64,000 nucleotides of DNA from Staphylotrichum longicolle (lineage: Eukaryota; Ascomycota; Sordariomycetes; Sordariales; Chaetomiaceae). The translations under genes and the position numbers were made by a program. The notes under the pieces are model-generated. The model made no database searches, was not told the DNA's origin, and worked only from the letters and a program-made list of their open reading frames with translations. The stretch lies in contig JAHCVI010000001.1 of assembly GCA_019096155.1 (NCBI GenBank), positions 5,084,001-5,148,000 on the forward strand, written 5' to 3'. This document shows, in pieces, positions 44,314 to 57,448 of the stretch (positions within the stretch are counted from its first letter, which is position 1; each line of letters opens with the position of its first letter).

Positions 44314-47300
44314 ATGGATGTGTTCCGCGTCCGACTCAACTGCATCGACCACTACCAAGCCACTCCAACCCAATATGACCCCCAGTTGCGCAAAGACGCG
44401 CACCTTTCCGAGGATGCTAAGCTGCCCAAAGTCCCTGTCATCCGCGTGTTTGGGTCGACCGAGACCGGGCAGAAAGTGTGTGCTCACATTCATGGCGCAT
44501 TTCCATACCTCTACGTCGAATATCGAGGACCCCTGGACAAGCCCACAGGTGAGCAGCAACCTTTCCTCTTTGCTTAATGTCTTGTTTTGCTCACACACAA
44601 TGTAGTCTCCGAGTACATCTACAGCCTGCACATGTCTATCGACCGCGCCCTGGCAGTCAGTTACCGCAGGGATCAGTACCGCGAACCCCAAAGATTTGTT
44701 GCTCGCGTCACTCTGGTCAAGGGCGTACCCTTCTACGGCTTCCACGTCGGGTACCGCTTCTACCTCAAAATCTACATGCTCAACCCGGTTGTCATGACCC
44801 GCCTGGCCGATCTCCTGCAGCAGGGGGTCATCATGGGCCGGAAGTTTCAACCCTACGAGGCACACTTGCAGTATCTGCTCCAGTTTATGACCGACTACAA
44901 TCTGTACGGCTGTGACTACCTCGACGCGAAAAGAGTCCGATTCCGCGCCCCTGTTCCGGACCCTGCTGGCCCCGACGAACCGCCGCGTTTCTGGGATAGC
45001 AACACAATCCCAGAATCCATAATCACAAACGAATTCAGCCTGCCACGGGTCAGCCATTGCTCCATCGAAGTGGACGTCTGCGTTCAGGACATCTTGAACC
45101 GGAAAGTCGTCAAGGAACGCCTCTTGCATCACGACTTTATCGAGCGCGAACACCCCATCCCTTCTGATCTGAAACTGGTCCACAGCATGGCTGGGCTATG
45201 GAATGACGAGACCAAGCGAAGGAAGAAGCGCATGGGCAAGTCTGAACCTGGAGACAGCCCATTTCCGCGAGAAGTACTGGTTCCTATGTCTGCAGACCCG
45301 CGCCAATCGCAGCCGCCGGGCTGGATTCACGAACAAGAGTACCGCGAGCAAGTCCAGCAGTTGATGGAGCAGGAGGGCATGCAAGACGAGACAGACTTCA
45401 CTTTTGCGACCTACACCAAACCTGATCCGAACGAGGAGACAGTGCAGACGGTCATGCAGTCGGTTGAAGACTTGTTTCCGGAAAACCTGCTCCCTGCTCT
45501 GGGTCTTGAACAAAGACTTCTCCAGGGACACCTGGACGCTGCCAACAGTACACAAGTTGACGAGCAGGGGATTCTTGCTCTCGAAGTGTCTGAGGAAGAA
45601 CAGCAGCAACTTCTCCCTGATGATTCAGAGGAGGAGCAGCCCAAGAAGGGACAATATCCTAAGGATGCTGAGTCGGCGGAGCCAAAAGAAACTCCTGCTC
45701 ATCTGGGTGTCCCTTCTGCAAACAGTGGGAGTGGGACTGCCGCTGAACATGACGCGCCGGAGGTTAAGCCGCGCAAACTTATTGAAGATTTGAAGTGGTC
45801 AGTCAATGACCTGGAGGGTGGTGTCGGCATCAGTGGGTTACGATCCGGCAAGCGCCCATCCATCCCGTTACCCCAAGAACTCCTTTACGAGGCGACAAAG
45901 CTGGAAGTGGTATCAAGCGGAGATGGCCTCGCTGGGTACGCTGAGACGACCGGACCTGGTACCTCGAAACGCCCGTCATCAGTCTCGGAAAACGAGGACC
46001 CTCGGAAACGACGGAGATGCGATAATCAGAGCCAGGTTTCTGAACCAGCTTCTGTCGACACTCCTCTCTCGGAATCTAGTCCAATGCTAGAGAGACCAAA
46101 GCCCACTGCATCTACAAGCGCATCCACAGGGCCGACGCGGTCATCGCAACCGAAGAACTCCACAGTTAAAGGAAGCTCTTTGAAGTTCCAGAGCAACATA
46201 GCCCTCAGCTTCCCGGTTGTCAAGGACCCTCTTGATCCTGACACAGTCATGCGACTCAGCCAGCGAAGCGCATCGCAGCGAAGTGACGTTGGCACGATGG
46301 CTGGTCCCACAAAGAAGCAGGTGTCTTTTGATCCTCTTGTGTCCGTCCACAACACCAAGTCTGGTTCAGAAGCATCAGCATCGCGAACACCGCTGTCTGC
46401 GTCCAGTTCCTCCAGTCCAGTTCCGCAGCCAAAACTCCACTGGACTGGCCATACCACGATGTTTTTCTTCAAAAGCACGCCGCCCTCTGTGGAAGAGGTA
46501 CGCTCGACGATGCAGTCAAGCGGGCTGCCAGATGTCATTTATCAGGACGCCTTCTACAGCAACGATGATGATGTGCCGCCGAGGCCAAGGGAGTACGCAG
46601 GAAGGGAATATCGACTGGACGGGAACAGTCTTCCCTACCTCGCTGACTTCGACCCAACAGGCCAATCGCCGGCGACTTTCGGCGTGAAACCGGAGCTGCC
46701 CCCGGATCTTGCTGAAATGGAGTTGGCCTACGAGGAGCAGCAAGTTCAATGCACTCTGAGAAGCTGGGAGATAGCCGAGCCGCCCCCAACGTTTAACGAA
46801 GTGAGCGAGTGGTGGAATGAAAAGGAGAAAAGAAAACCCCAGAAATCCCGCTCCGGCCGTCCACCAGCTGCGACGCAAAACAGAAAGAACGCGCTCTCCC
46901 AGATCGTTGGGCCGACACCAAAGAACACGCATGGCTTCAAGTATTCTCAGAAGCAGAAGTCCACCAGCGTCGAGCACGAGGCACAATACATGAGCACCAT
47001 GAGCCTTGAGGTACATGCCAACAGCAGGGGGAAGTTAGTGCCGAACCCCGAGGAAGATGAAGTCCAGTGCATCTTCTGGTGTCTCAGATCCGATGAGCAG
47101 TGTCTGTACGGCAGTCAGTCCGCGGACGACACCATTTCCGGGATTATTGTTCTTTCTGAAGACGGCCATCTCGCCCAGCAGATACGCAGCCAGACCTCTA
47201 TCGAGGTGATTGAGGAGGTGTCTGAGCTCGACGCGTTGGTCAAGATGGTGGAGATTGTGCGAACGTACGACCCCGATATTCTCACAGGATACGAGGTCCA

Positions 47301-49596
47301 CGGCAGCTCCTGGGGCTATTTGGTCGAACGGGCCATGCACAAGTATGACTACGATCTGTGCAACGAGTTCTCGCGGATGAAGGCCGAGTCCTTTGGCAAG
47401 TCTGGCAAGGATGCCGACCGTTGGGGTTTCAAGACGACGTCTATGCTCCATGTGACGGGCAGACACATCATCAACGTCTGGCGAGCCATGCGAGGCGAGC
47501 TCAACCTTCTCCAATACAGCATGGAGAATGTGGTATGGCATCTGCTCCACCGGCGCATCCCGCATTATTCGTGGCGGACCTTGTCCGACTGGTACCTGAG
47601 CGGACGGCCTAGGGATCTCAGCAAAGTTCTGCGTTATTATCTCAAGAGAACGCGCATGGACATCGAGATCCTCGAGGCGAACGAGCTGATTCCACGAACC
47701 AGCGAGCAGGCCCGGCTTCTCGGCGTAGACTTCTTCTCGGTTTTCTCCAGGGGCTCGCAGTTCAAAGTCGAGTCTATCATGTTCCGAATCGCCAAGCCTG
47801 AGAACCTCCTCCTGGCTTCACCCAGTAGGAAGCAAGTTGGCGGCCAGAACGCATTGGAGTGCCTTCCGTTGGTGATGGAGCCTCAGAGCGCGTTTTACCC
47901 CAGCCCTCTGCTGGTCCTGGACTTCCAGAGTCTGTATCCCAGCGTTATGATTGCGTACAACTACTGCTACTCGACATGCCTAGGCCGCGTGGTCAGCTGG
48001 CGCGGGACCAACAAACTGGGCTTTACCGAGTACAAGAGGCGGGAAGGGCTTTTGCGGCTTCTGAAAGACCACATCAACATTGCCCCCAACGGGATGATGT
48101 ATACCAAGCCGGAGATCCGGAAGTCCCTGCTCGCAAAGATGCTGACTGAGATCCTCGAGACCCGAGTGATGGTCAAGAGCGGCATGAAGGAGGACAAAGA
48201 CGACAGGACACTGCAAAAGCTCCTTCACAATCGGCAGCTGGCCCTGAAGCTGCTTGCCAACGTCACGTACGGGTACACATCGGCCTCGTTCTCTGGCCGA
48301 ATGCCCTGCTCGGAGATTGCGGACAGCATCGTACAGACAGGCCGTGAGACGCTCGAACGCGCGATTGCCTTCATCCACTCCGTGGAACGCTGGAACGCCG
48401 AAGTGGTTTACGGCGACACTGACAGTCTCTTTGTTTACCTCAAGGGGCGAACCCGCAAGCAAGCGTTTGACATTGGTGCCGAGATGGCTAAGGAGATCAG
48501 CGATATGAACCCACGACCGGTGAAGCTCAAGTTTGAGAAAGTCTACCACCCTTGTGTGCTGCTCGCCAAAAAGCGCTACGTCGGCTACAAGTACGAAAGC
48601 CGTGATCAGACAGTGCCAGAGTTTGACGCCAAGGGAATCGAGACAGTGCGCCGCGACGGAACACCAGCGGAACAAAAGATTGAGGAGAAGGCGCTCAAGA
48701 TTCTGTTTGAGACGGCAGACCTCAGCCAGGTCAAAGAATACTTCCAGTCTCAATGCTCCAAGATCATGCGGGCGCCGTCTCGGTCCAGGACTTTTGCTTC
48801 GCGAAGGAGTCAAGCTGGGCACGTACAGCGGCAAAGGCCCCGGCCCGCCCGGTGCCCTGATCAGCACCAAGCGCATGCTCGAGGACGCCCGGGCGGAGCC
48901 GCAGTACGGGGAGCGGTGCCGTATGTGGTCATGTCCGGGGCGCCAGGGGCGCGCCTAATCGACCGCTGCGTCGCCCCGAGGAGCTCCTCGACAACCGCAC
49001 GCGTCACTCGACGCTGAATACTACACATCTCCAAGAACCTCATCCCGCCGCTCGAGCGCATCTTCAACCTCGTCGGGGCCAATGTGCGATCGTGGTACGA
49101 CGAGATGCCCAAGGTGCAGCAGATCCGCCGTCTCGAGACCACCGCCGCGGCCGTCGCAGCCATCACTACCATCAACAACAACAACAACAACAACAACACA
49201 AAGACCCTCGAGTCCTTCATGAACTCGGCGTCGTGCATGGCCTGCGGCGTCAAGATGGCCAAAAAACCCGAGGGCACCACCACCGCCGCGACGGACCTCC
49301 TCCCCATATGCGCCCGCTGCGCGTCGGACCCGCCCACGACTATGGCGCTGCTGCAGGGCCGGCTGAACGGCGAGCAGCGGCGGCACGCGGACGTGGTGAA
49401 AGTGTGCCAGAGCTGCGCCGGGTTTGCGCCGCTCGAGGAGGTGCCGTGCGACAGCAAGGACTGTCCCGTGTTTTACACGCGGGTGAAGCAGGGGGCCAAG
49501 GTCCGGGCGGAGAGCGGGGTTGCGGAGGCGCTCGTGAGGGGGCTTGGGGAGATGGAGTTGAGGGGGGCCGGGGAGGGGGAGGGGTTGGACTGGTGA
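44314..49596 (+). CDS. rev3: DNA polymerase zeta catalytic subunit Rev3, frame broken near its 3' end
   Basis: Two exons, 44314-44548 and 44606-49596. I chose the ATG giving MDVFRVRLNCIDHYQ, the conserved B-family start; in-frame ATGs from 44236 are alternatives. N-terminal blocks (AHIHGAFPYLYVEY, YGFHVGYRFYLKIYML) are followed by a long variable region, then the polymerase domain: motif A DFQSLYPSVM (47919-47948), motif B NVTYGYTSASFSGRMPC, motif C YGDTDS (48409-48426). The C-terminus has two Cys clusters (CMACG...CARC and CQSC...CDSKDC), the second being the Fe-S site that binds accessory subunits. Between 48770 and 49030 the frame breaks about six times, nearly all explained by one base lost from a G or C run, and then recovers; corrected length is about 1742 residues. 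An 8-Asn run precedes the first Cys cluster. Role: error-prone translesion synthesis. Confidence 0.93.
49174..49197 (+). repeat. (AAC)8 tract coding poly-Asn in rev3
   Basis: Eight uninterrupted AAC codons between the polymerase core and the CysA cluster. All codons are identical, so a recent slippage expansion is likely. Confidence 0.9.
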
Positions 49597-51953
49597 GTGG
49601 GTGATGCATAGCATGGGTTGGGCGTTAAGTGGGTGCTGGGTGGGCGGTTTGGATGCATTTTTGTCTGACATGTGGGATGAGGGATGAATAACGAGTTGCA
49701 TAGCGTCGGGTGTATGCTTTGGTTGCATGACGAGTCAGTATGTGACGGCCAGTGGTTAGTTGGAGATGGCTTTAACATGTATCAGTTTCCAAGGGTGGTA
49801 GCCAAGCAAAGAACATTACGCCCTTGCTCATCTGCTCTGCTTGTACTCGGGTGTTTATCAGGTGAGTCCTCTAAGAGACAACCCAGGCTGTGTCCGTTTT
49901 CAAGACAAAGGCAAGGACTCCAGAAAGCGACCGATTCTTGCTGAACCTGCTGTTAAGAGGGGTAGTCGAGAGGATGATTTTTGCATACATTATTTTGGCC
50001 TCTACTAACAGATGCTACAGATGGACGGTTTCGGCCTGGCGAGACTCGCGCCTGCCTCTCCATAGGCCAAGAGTGGGAGTGGGAAACAGTCTTGAATATA
50101 GCCTGGTCACTCGTGACGTCCATTCTACTCTGCCAGTGACCAAGAGATCGACTCCGCCATGTCTCATTCTCGAGTCTCGTGACCCGAAGCGTCATCTCCC
50201 AGGCCATCACTCCACCTTCGCTTGCGTGAAGAGTCTGAATGGGCAGCACTGGGAAACAACCAGCACTCAAGCATCCACTCGGCCCCAAAGACTTGCTGTC
50301 TTTTACCACATCTTCTTACATTGCCCGCTGAGGATGAGCCTCTTCACATCCGGTGTCCTGTGGCGGCGATGCACCCGGAATTCTCTCAGACAAGGCGCCA
50401 CTCAATTCCGGCTGGGTACAGTTGGTGCAACTCGATGTTTGGTGGTGAGACAGATGGGCAACTCGCAACTCAGAGATCTCTAATCCAGACCCTGGGGCAT
50501 CTCTGGCCCTGGGAATGACTACCGTACTCTGTTTCTCACAACCGGGAAGGGGACGGGGGTTTCAAGAAACGGAAAGCAGTCTCGGCGGCGTGCTTAAGTT
50601 CCTTCCCGAGGCGGACGGCTGCCTGGCCGGCCGGTGGAAACGGCTGAGATTGGGAGGCCCAGTCCGGACGGGAGCTGAGCGGAGGCACTCGGAGGTCCAG
50701 TTAAATTTCCCTTTCCTGCCATCTCCGGGAGTGGATCTCGGAAATCATGGCGGCTTTTACCGGGATCCCAGCCTTATTTTCAGGACCGAGCCGGCGCCCC
50801 TTGGCTCGTGTCATGGCAGGCAGGGACCGGGAGGCCTGGTGTTGACGATGCCTGGTGCGACTCGGCCCCTGCAACTGCCATGATCCCAGTGTTGCAATCT
50901 CGAAAACTTCTAGGTTAGTATGTAGTAGGAACCCGATGTGATGTAGTGGCTTGCAGCTAAGGTCGTGGTGCTGGGGAATGGTAAAGTGAAGGACGCGGGC
51001 GCATGCTCTGCGTCGGGCTGCACGGCTCTCGTGAATGATGTGAATGATGATGGCTCATCAATGGCAGATTGCAATGTTCCGCGTCCGTGTTCGAGAAGCC
51101 TCGGAACCAAAATCGGCGGGGCATGATGCTGGCTGGCGGCTTGGCGGCGACGGGGGCACAGGGGAGATGGAGCAATCCAATCGACGGTTTTGTTGATGCC
51201 TGAGGCTACGGCAGCAGATCGAAAGGTGAGGAGACCAAAAAACCTCCCTTGCACGCCAGACGGCTGTTCCCTTTGTCGCGGATTCTTCGCCCCTCAACTC
51301 TGGACACGTCCAGCAGATTCCTGCCTTCCTCGCTGCTGGATTCCCGTTTTCTCTCACTTGGACTGTCGTCGCCCCGGATTCCCTTATTTTTTTTCAGCTT
51401 CATAATTTTCATTTGCAGCAACCTGCGCCTGCCTTGCGGCTTGCGCGCTGTTGTCCTCCCTTTGTTTCGGCCGATCTGGTTTGGAGTCGTCTGATTTGCT
51501 GGCCTCGGCGCGTCAGACTCAATTGCACACCCACCTTGGCTCCCGTCCCCCTTTGCGATCGCCCCAAAGTCAACAACACCGCCCGAGGGGTCGCGTAATC
51601 CCGACCTCACCCAAGGCACAACATCGTCTTCGGCAACCCGTCGCCGTGCCTTTCAGTCTCTCGCTCGTCCCGCTTTCGTTTTACTTTCGCCATAATCAGT
51701 ACTTCTAATCTTTCTTCACTGCGTACGACGTTTGTCTTGTTATCTTTTTGACGACACAACTCTCCTTTTACTTTCCTTTTTTGTCTGTTTTTCCAGCACG
51801 CCGCCCGGTCCCCCCTACATGTTGGACTCCGCGCGGTGAAGGGACATTGCATCCTGCATCCCAAGCATAGGCCGGCATCTGCAGCTTTGCGCTGCTGCGA
51901 GGGCCGCCGTGCCTTAACGTCGACGACCTACCTGTCCGCCGACATCGCCGACA
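49597..51953. other. rev3 3' region and apsA promoter/leader
   Basis: 2.4 kb with no convincing gene. From about 51270 to 51810 the top strand is C+T-rich, as expected for the apsA promoter and leader. A 6-residue upstream ORF (51819-51839) lies 115 bases before the apsA start. ORFs on either strand elsewhere are short and without domains. Confidence 0.55.
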
Positions 51954-54900
51954 ATGACGACCTCGCTTGCTTCAGACGAGCCCGTTGCGGCCTCGGCTGC
52001 TGGCGATGCTTTCGATCCCTTCGTGACGAGCCCTTCGGGGCCTACGCATCTGCGGCACTCCAACTTCGACACTCACGTATTTTCCCTCGCTCCCGGATCT
52101 TCTGCAGAACAGGTCAAGCGCGCGATCCAGGCGCATCTGCGAGACACCGAGCGGCGGATGGAGGAGGCAGGGAAGCTGGGTACCGCCCTTGTTCAGCAGC
52201 AGAAGGAGCTCACTGAGAAGCTCCGTGAAGTGGAACAGCTGCAGTCCGAAACTGAGCTCAAGCCGGAGCTGCGGCAGCGCCTTGTCGACATTGAGAAGGA
52301 CTACAACGAGGTGGCCAAAGAGAGCGCGCGCGCGCTGCTTCCCAAGCAGAGGGTGCCTAGCAACGAAGCCCAAGGGTCTCCGTTCTCTCCGGACAAAGGT
52401 GTCAGCAGGGTAGGTCGTTGCGGCATGCATTCCTCGAGCCCAGGCTGATGTTGTCATTTTTAGCGTTCTGTGAGCCCGTCCAAGTTCGAGAGCCTCGCTG
52501 CCCCATCCCCGACGAAGTTCAGCGTACCCAATCGCAAGATTCGCAACCAGCCTGCGAGTAGAATTCACGACATTGAGTTCGCGACGGAGATTAGCACCTC
52601 GCTCATCGCCCAGGTTCGAAATCTGCAGAGCCTGCTATCCGAGAGAGAAGAAGAGCTTAAGGAGGTCAAAGCGGAGAGATCTCGGCTAGAGATCGAGACG
52701 GAGGGATTCCAGCAACGATTGAAGACCTTGGACGAGAGCGAGAACCGATACAAGGACGAGAACTGGAATCTCGAGACGCAGATCCACGAGCTGATCGCGG
52801 CGCAAAAGGACGCAGCTGAGCGCGAGAAGAAGCTGACCCAGACCGTCAATGTCATCCAGGCTGAGAGAAATGCCACCCAGAGGGAGCTCGAAGAGGTCAA
52901 GGACAACCTCGCCAAGCAGGACGAGAAGCACTCCGCCGAGATCAAGAACCTAGAAATCGAGCTTGGCACCAGCCGCAGGACTGCTGTGGTTTTCGAGACC
53001 GAACGCTCAGCCCTCCAAAGAAAGGTGGAGGAGCTCACTGGTCAGAACCAAGAGCTGGCCAAGGCCTTTTCGGCGCTTCAGCGGGGCCGTGCCATGGAAC
53101 GCGAAGGCACCCTTGGTGTGAGCGAAGAGGACTCCAACTCGGCTCCCGACCACAACACCCCCGAGCACTCCCCCCCTCCGTCGCCCATGAAGCCTACTCC
53201 TCGCCACTCTGCGCTAGAATCTGAAACGCTTAAGACGTCACTCGGTCATGCCCAGCGCACCATCCAGACCCTCAGGACCAACATCCACCGCGAAAAGACG
53301 GAGAAGCTGGAGCTGAAGCGCATGCTCCAGGATGCCCGGGACGAGATCGAGAAGTTCAGGAATGACCCCAACGCTGCGCCAAAGAAGAGCCGCAAGGCAG
53401 AGCTGCGTGAGGCCAAGAAGCCTGCCTTCAAGCTGAACCAGTTGGGCGTTCCGCGGGCGAGCCGGACCGAAGTCGTCGAAGAAGATGAATGGGAGGACCA
53501 GTCCGAGGCTCCCTCTCCCCGCGCGCTCTCACATCGGGGCTCTACCCTACGCCTTGCCGGTCACGCTGCTCCCCGGATTGAGTCGAACAGCGATCACTTC
53601 GAGACGGCCAACGAGACAAGCGATGCGGCTTTTGAGACTGCCCATGAGAGGGGGACGGAAACCGAAGATTTCCAGACAGGCGCTGAGGACTTGTCCGACG
53701 ATGACGATGCCGCGACGGAGACGGAGGATGGCCCGTCTCGCGGGCTCAATTCGATCAAGCGCCCACCGCCTCTGCCGCCACATCACTCGAGCAACCTGTA
53801 TTCATTCGATAGCACTGCCTCGACATCGAGTGAGGACGACGACTATCCTTCGTTTAGCTCCGATTTGAAGACGCCAACCTCGGGCCCCAAGATGCGGATG
53901 CGTGTAAGCCGTAATTCTCTGAACCGCCGCTCCCGGCAGTTCAGTGAAGAACCTGCCCTGCAGAGCAGCCCTGCTAGCGTTCCCGCTCACAGCTCCTCGG
54001 CTACTCCGGGCGGACAGAGCTTGTTTGCCGAGCTCAATGACTTCGACAGCGATGAAGACTCGTGCGCAGGTGCCAACACTCCGAGCCGGAGGAGCGTCCG
54101 GTCCGGCACGCCCGCCACACCGCGCAGCATTGTTCGGCCGTCCGAGGGTCCTGCCTGCCTAAGATCATGGTGGATAGTGGCATGATGACCGAGCCGGTTG
54201 ATATCCGGTCAGCGTCTGCAATTGTTGTTGGGGAGAGGGGCTTCGCTCAAGACGGACTTGTCGCATTCTCGCCTCAGAGCAGCACCACCGTTCCCGAACG
54301 GCCGATGTCCATGGAATCCGTGATTGGGCCTCGTCAATTGGGCGGTTCGACGCATTGGCTCAGGGATGAACACGGGGATGGAGAGCATTCGAGACCTCTG
54401 TCGTCTATCTCCTACAGCGATGCCAGCGTTCAGCACGAGTGGGACATGCACGCCAAGCTGGCGCAATTTCCGTCACCTCCGCCAACGCTGAGCATCTCGT
54501 CAATCCAGGCGCAGTTCATCGAGCCTCTGGAGGAGTTGGAGCCCCCTCCCAGCCCGCCGCCCCTCAGCGTGTCTTCTATCTTGTCTGAGCAGACTGAGCC
54601 CGTGGTAGAGCCAGTGGTGCCACCGACCCTGTCCGTGGCGTCCCTGATCTCAGAGCACGTTGAGCCCGTGGTTGAACCTGAACCGCCGACTCCGGAGCCG
54701 CCCGCGCTCAGCGTCCCTGTCATCCTGTCGCAGCATATTGAGCCCGTGTCCGAGCCGGAGCTGCCTCTGCCCGAACCGCCGGTCTTTAGCATGCCTCGCA
54801 TACTTTCTCAGCATGTCGAGCCCGTGTCCGAGCCAGAGCCGCCCCTACCGCAACCGCCGACTCTTAGCGTGCCTGTCATTGTCGCTCAGGACATTGAGCC

Positions 54901-57448
54901 AACTCCCCAGACGCCGGCCCCTCTTTCTTTCTCCACCGTCTGCGTCGAGCAAGTCGAGCCTGTGGCTGAGCCCGAGGTCGCCCCTCCGTCGCCGATTGCT
55001 CTCTCATACTCGGCCATCCTCTCCGAGCAGGTTGAGCCGGTCGAGCTTCCCGCGCCCACCGTCACGCCGATCGTGGCGCCGATCGTGGCACCCATCGTCG
55101 AAGAGCGCTCGCAGCCCGAGGATGCCATTCCTATTCCTGCGCCACTCTCTCTCTCATCGATCGCTTCCCAGCACATCGAGCCTCAGAACGAGGAGCCCAC
55201 ATCTCCCATCAAGTTGTCGGTGTCATCGATCTCCACAACAGAAGTCGTTCCACTCCAAGAACCCGAGACGCCAGCGCCTCCTTTGGCTCTGTCTTCCATC
55301 CAAACGCTGGAGGTGGCGCCCCTCGAAGTCTCGACGCCTCCCCTGGCTCTGTCATCCATCCAAGCACTGGATGTGGCGCCTCTCGAAGCTCCACAGCCTC
55401 CTCTCACTATTTCGGGACTCCAGTCCTGGGGTGTTGAACCGGTGGATGCTCCCCTGGTTCTCCCACCAGTCCTGTCTCTTTCGAGCATCGAGGCTCAGGA
55501 CATTGAGCCCACCCAACCTCGGGAGCGCTCAGTGACCCCGGTGCTGAGTTTCTCAGGTATTCAGTCGCTGCATTCTGAGCCCGTTGAACCTCGCAGCCCG
55601 AAGAGGAATGCATTCATCATCCCTCGCGACGCGGAAACTGTACTCAACGGCGCGGTGTCACCATCCCAAACTTCTCCACCTACCATGCGGGCCCTCGACT
55701 CGTCTGCATCACTTGGGGAGCCTGAAGCTGCGCCCGCTCAAAACCAGGCCCCTGAAATGGCAGACCAGGGCGCCCAGACATCCTTGACGTCGGAGGCCAT
55801 TGACCAGATGCTGAGGGAGAAGGCTCAACTCTTTGATGTCCCCAGCCTTGAGCGATCCAGCTCACTTGGCAGCATGGCCACCCCCTCGACGGTGAGGATC
55901 CACCGGCCTCGCCAAGAGAGCTTTGACAGCCCACTGCGACTCAAGGGCACGACAGCCGAAGCTAGCGTCGAACCTCTGGACGCGCCTCTGCCCCGGAGAC
56001 CGGGCAGCTCGGCAAGTGGCATGGCCTCCATTGACGAAGTCCCACCTCTTCCTGCGAACCACAAGGAGGTCATTGAGGCGGCGAGAAGTGGTTCTTCGCA
56101 AGGCGGCCAAGGTACAATCGGCCTCATGGGCCCTCCATTGTTCCCTGCTTCGGCGTTGAAGCCGCAGAACCTGTCCCTCGGGCCCCGGACTCCCACCGGC
56201 GCGAGACGACCCATTTCTCCCGTTTCCGTCGCGTCTGGCCGCGGGACGCCAACCCCTCGTGCAGCTGGCAGACCCGGCTTCACGGCTGGAACCGCCGATG
56301 TGCAGGAGTCACAGTCGCTGTCAAGAGCTACGCTCCGCAGCCGGAAATCGTCAATTTCGTCATTTACGTCCGAAGTCGATACTCGGTTTAACATGCAGCA
56401 CCTGGCCGGCTTCGACCCACAAGGCTTCGGTCCAGGCACTGATCCTCGCATGATCCAAGCAATCACGCAGACCATGATTGGCGAGTACCTTTGGAAATAC
56501 ACGCGCAAGGCCGGCCGTGGAGAGATCTCCGAGAACAGGCACCGCAGATACTTCTGGGTCCACCCCTACACGCGGACTCTCTACTGGAGTGACCGCGACC
56601 CCTCGGCTGCTGGGCGTTCAGAGTTGAGGGCCAAGAGCGTTCAGATCGAGGCGGTGCGGGTTGTTGCCGACGACAATCCCATGCCGCCCGGGCTTCACAG
56701 GAAGAGCCTAATCATCGTGTCTCCGGGCCGAAGCATCAAGTTTACGTGCACGACTGGACAGCGGCATGAGACGTGGTTCAATGCGCTGTCCTATCTGCTG
56801 CTTCGCACGGCTGACGAGGGACAGACGGATGCCGAGGAGATCGCTGGGAACATTACCAGGGAAGACGTGGACGAGTTCAACCCCTCGTTCGGCCGACGCT
56901 CAGTAAATGGCAACCGGGCCTCTCCTTCGCTGTCATCATACAATTCGCGGACAGCGCGGGGCTCTCCGACGATGGACATGTCGCTGGGCATTCCTACTCT
57001 GACACCCTCGCGCTCCAAGGTCTCGCAGACCCGCCCCTCGTTTGGCACTATCAGCCGAATCAGCGGGTACCTGAAGGACAACAAAATTTCAGGGAGCTTT
57101 GGCAGCATCCGCAGCCGCAGTGTTCAAGGGCGCCATTCTGCCCAAGGCATCTATGAGACCAGCGATCTCCACGATTCCGCCGAGGATGTCAGGCAGATGA
57201 TCGAAAGGCAAGATCGCGAGTCTGACCGGTTGGAGAACGTTCGGGCATGCTGCGACGGTAAGCAATCTCCGCCGTCAAGAGAGTGATTTCGCGACAGAAC
57301 GCTAACATTATCAACAGGCAAGCACGATGTCGGCACCCTCACTAGTAGTGCGAAAAAGGGCCGTCACTCGGCGACAGGCTTCCGCTCGCCCACGCCAGGG
57401 CCGTCAACGACCCCAACACCGATGGGGACTATCAGGTCCCGGGCATGA
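51954..57448 (+). CDS. apsA: Nuclear migration protein ApsA (Num1/Mcp5 family), one apparent frame break
   Basis: Exons 51954-52409, 52464-57257 and 57318-57448. The first ~470 residues are coiled coil (HDIEFATEISTSLIAQVRNL and following, and an acidic Ser-rich part). At about 54158 the frame shifts by -1: one C appears lost from a CC(C) run just before KIMVDSGMMTEP. With it restored the protein is 1793 residues and all exon lengths agree. After it comes a 15-copy Pro/Glu-rich repeat, then a PH domain of the Mcp5 type (GEYLWKYTRKAGRGEISENR, RHRRYFWVHPYTRTLYWSD, RSIKFTCTTGQRHETWFNAL). In Aspergillus ApsA and in yeast Num1 this cortical protein binds membrane lipid through the PH domain and anchors dynein for nuclear positioning; the N-terminal coiled coil contacts dynein and mitochondria. 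Strong assignment. Confidence 0.93.
54484..55605 (+). repeat. About 15 degenerate 20-28-residue repeats inside apsA
   Basis: Each unit carries a core L-S-x-S-x-I-x-(S/A)-x-x-(I/V)-E-P-(V/L) followed by a Pro/Glu-rich spacer; one spacer is enlarged by a tandem TPIVAPIVAPIV. Copies near the end (LALSSIQTLEVAPLE, LALSSIQALDVAPLE) are nearly identical, suggesting recent duplication. Repeats at this place are a known trait of ApsA/Num1. Confidence 0.85.

Noticed and set aside
44182..45183. 333-codon minus-strand ORF over the rev3 5' end
   Set aside because: Antisense of conserved rev3 codons; no independent evidence.
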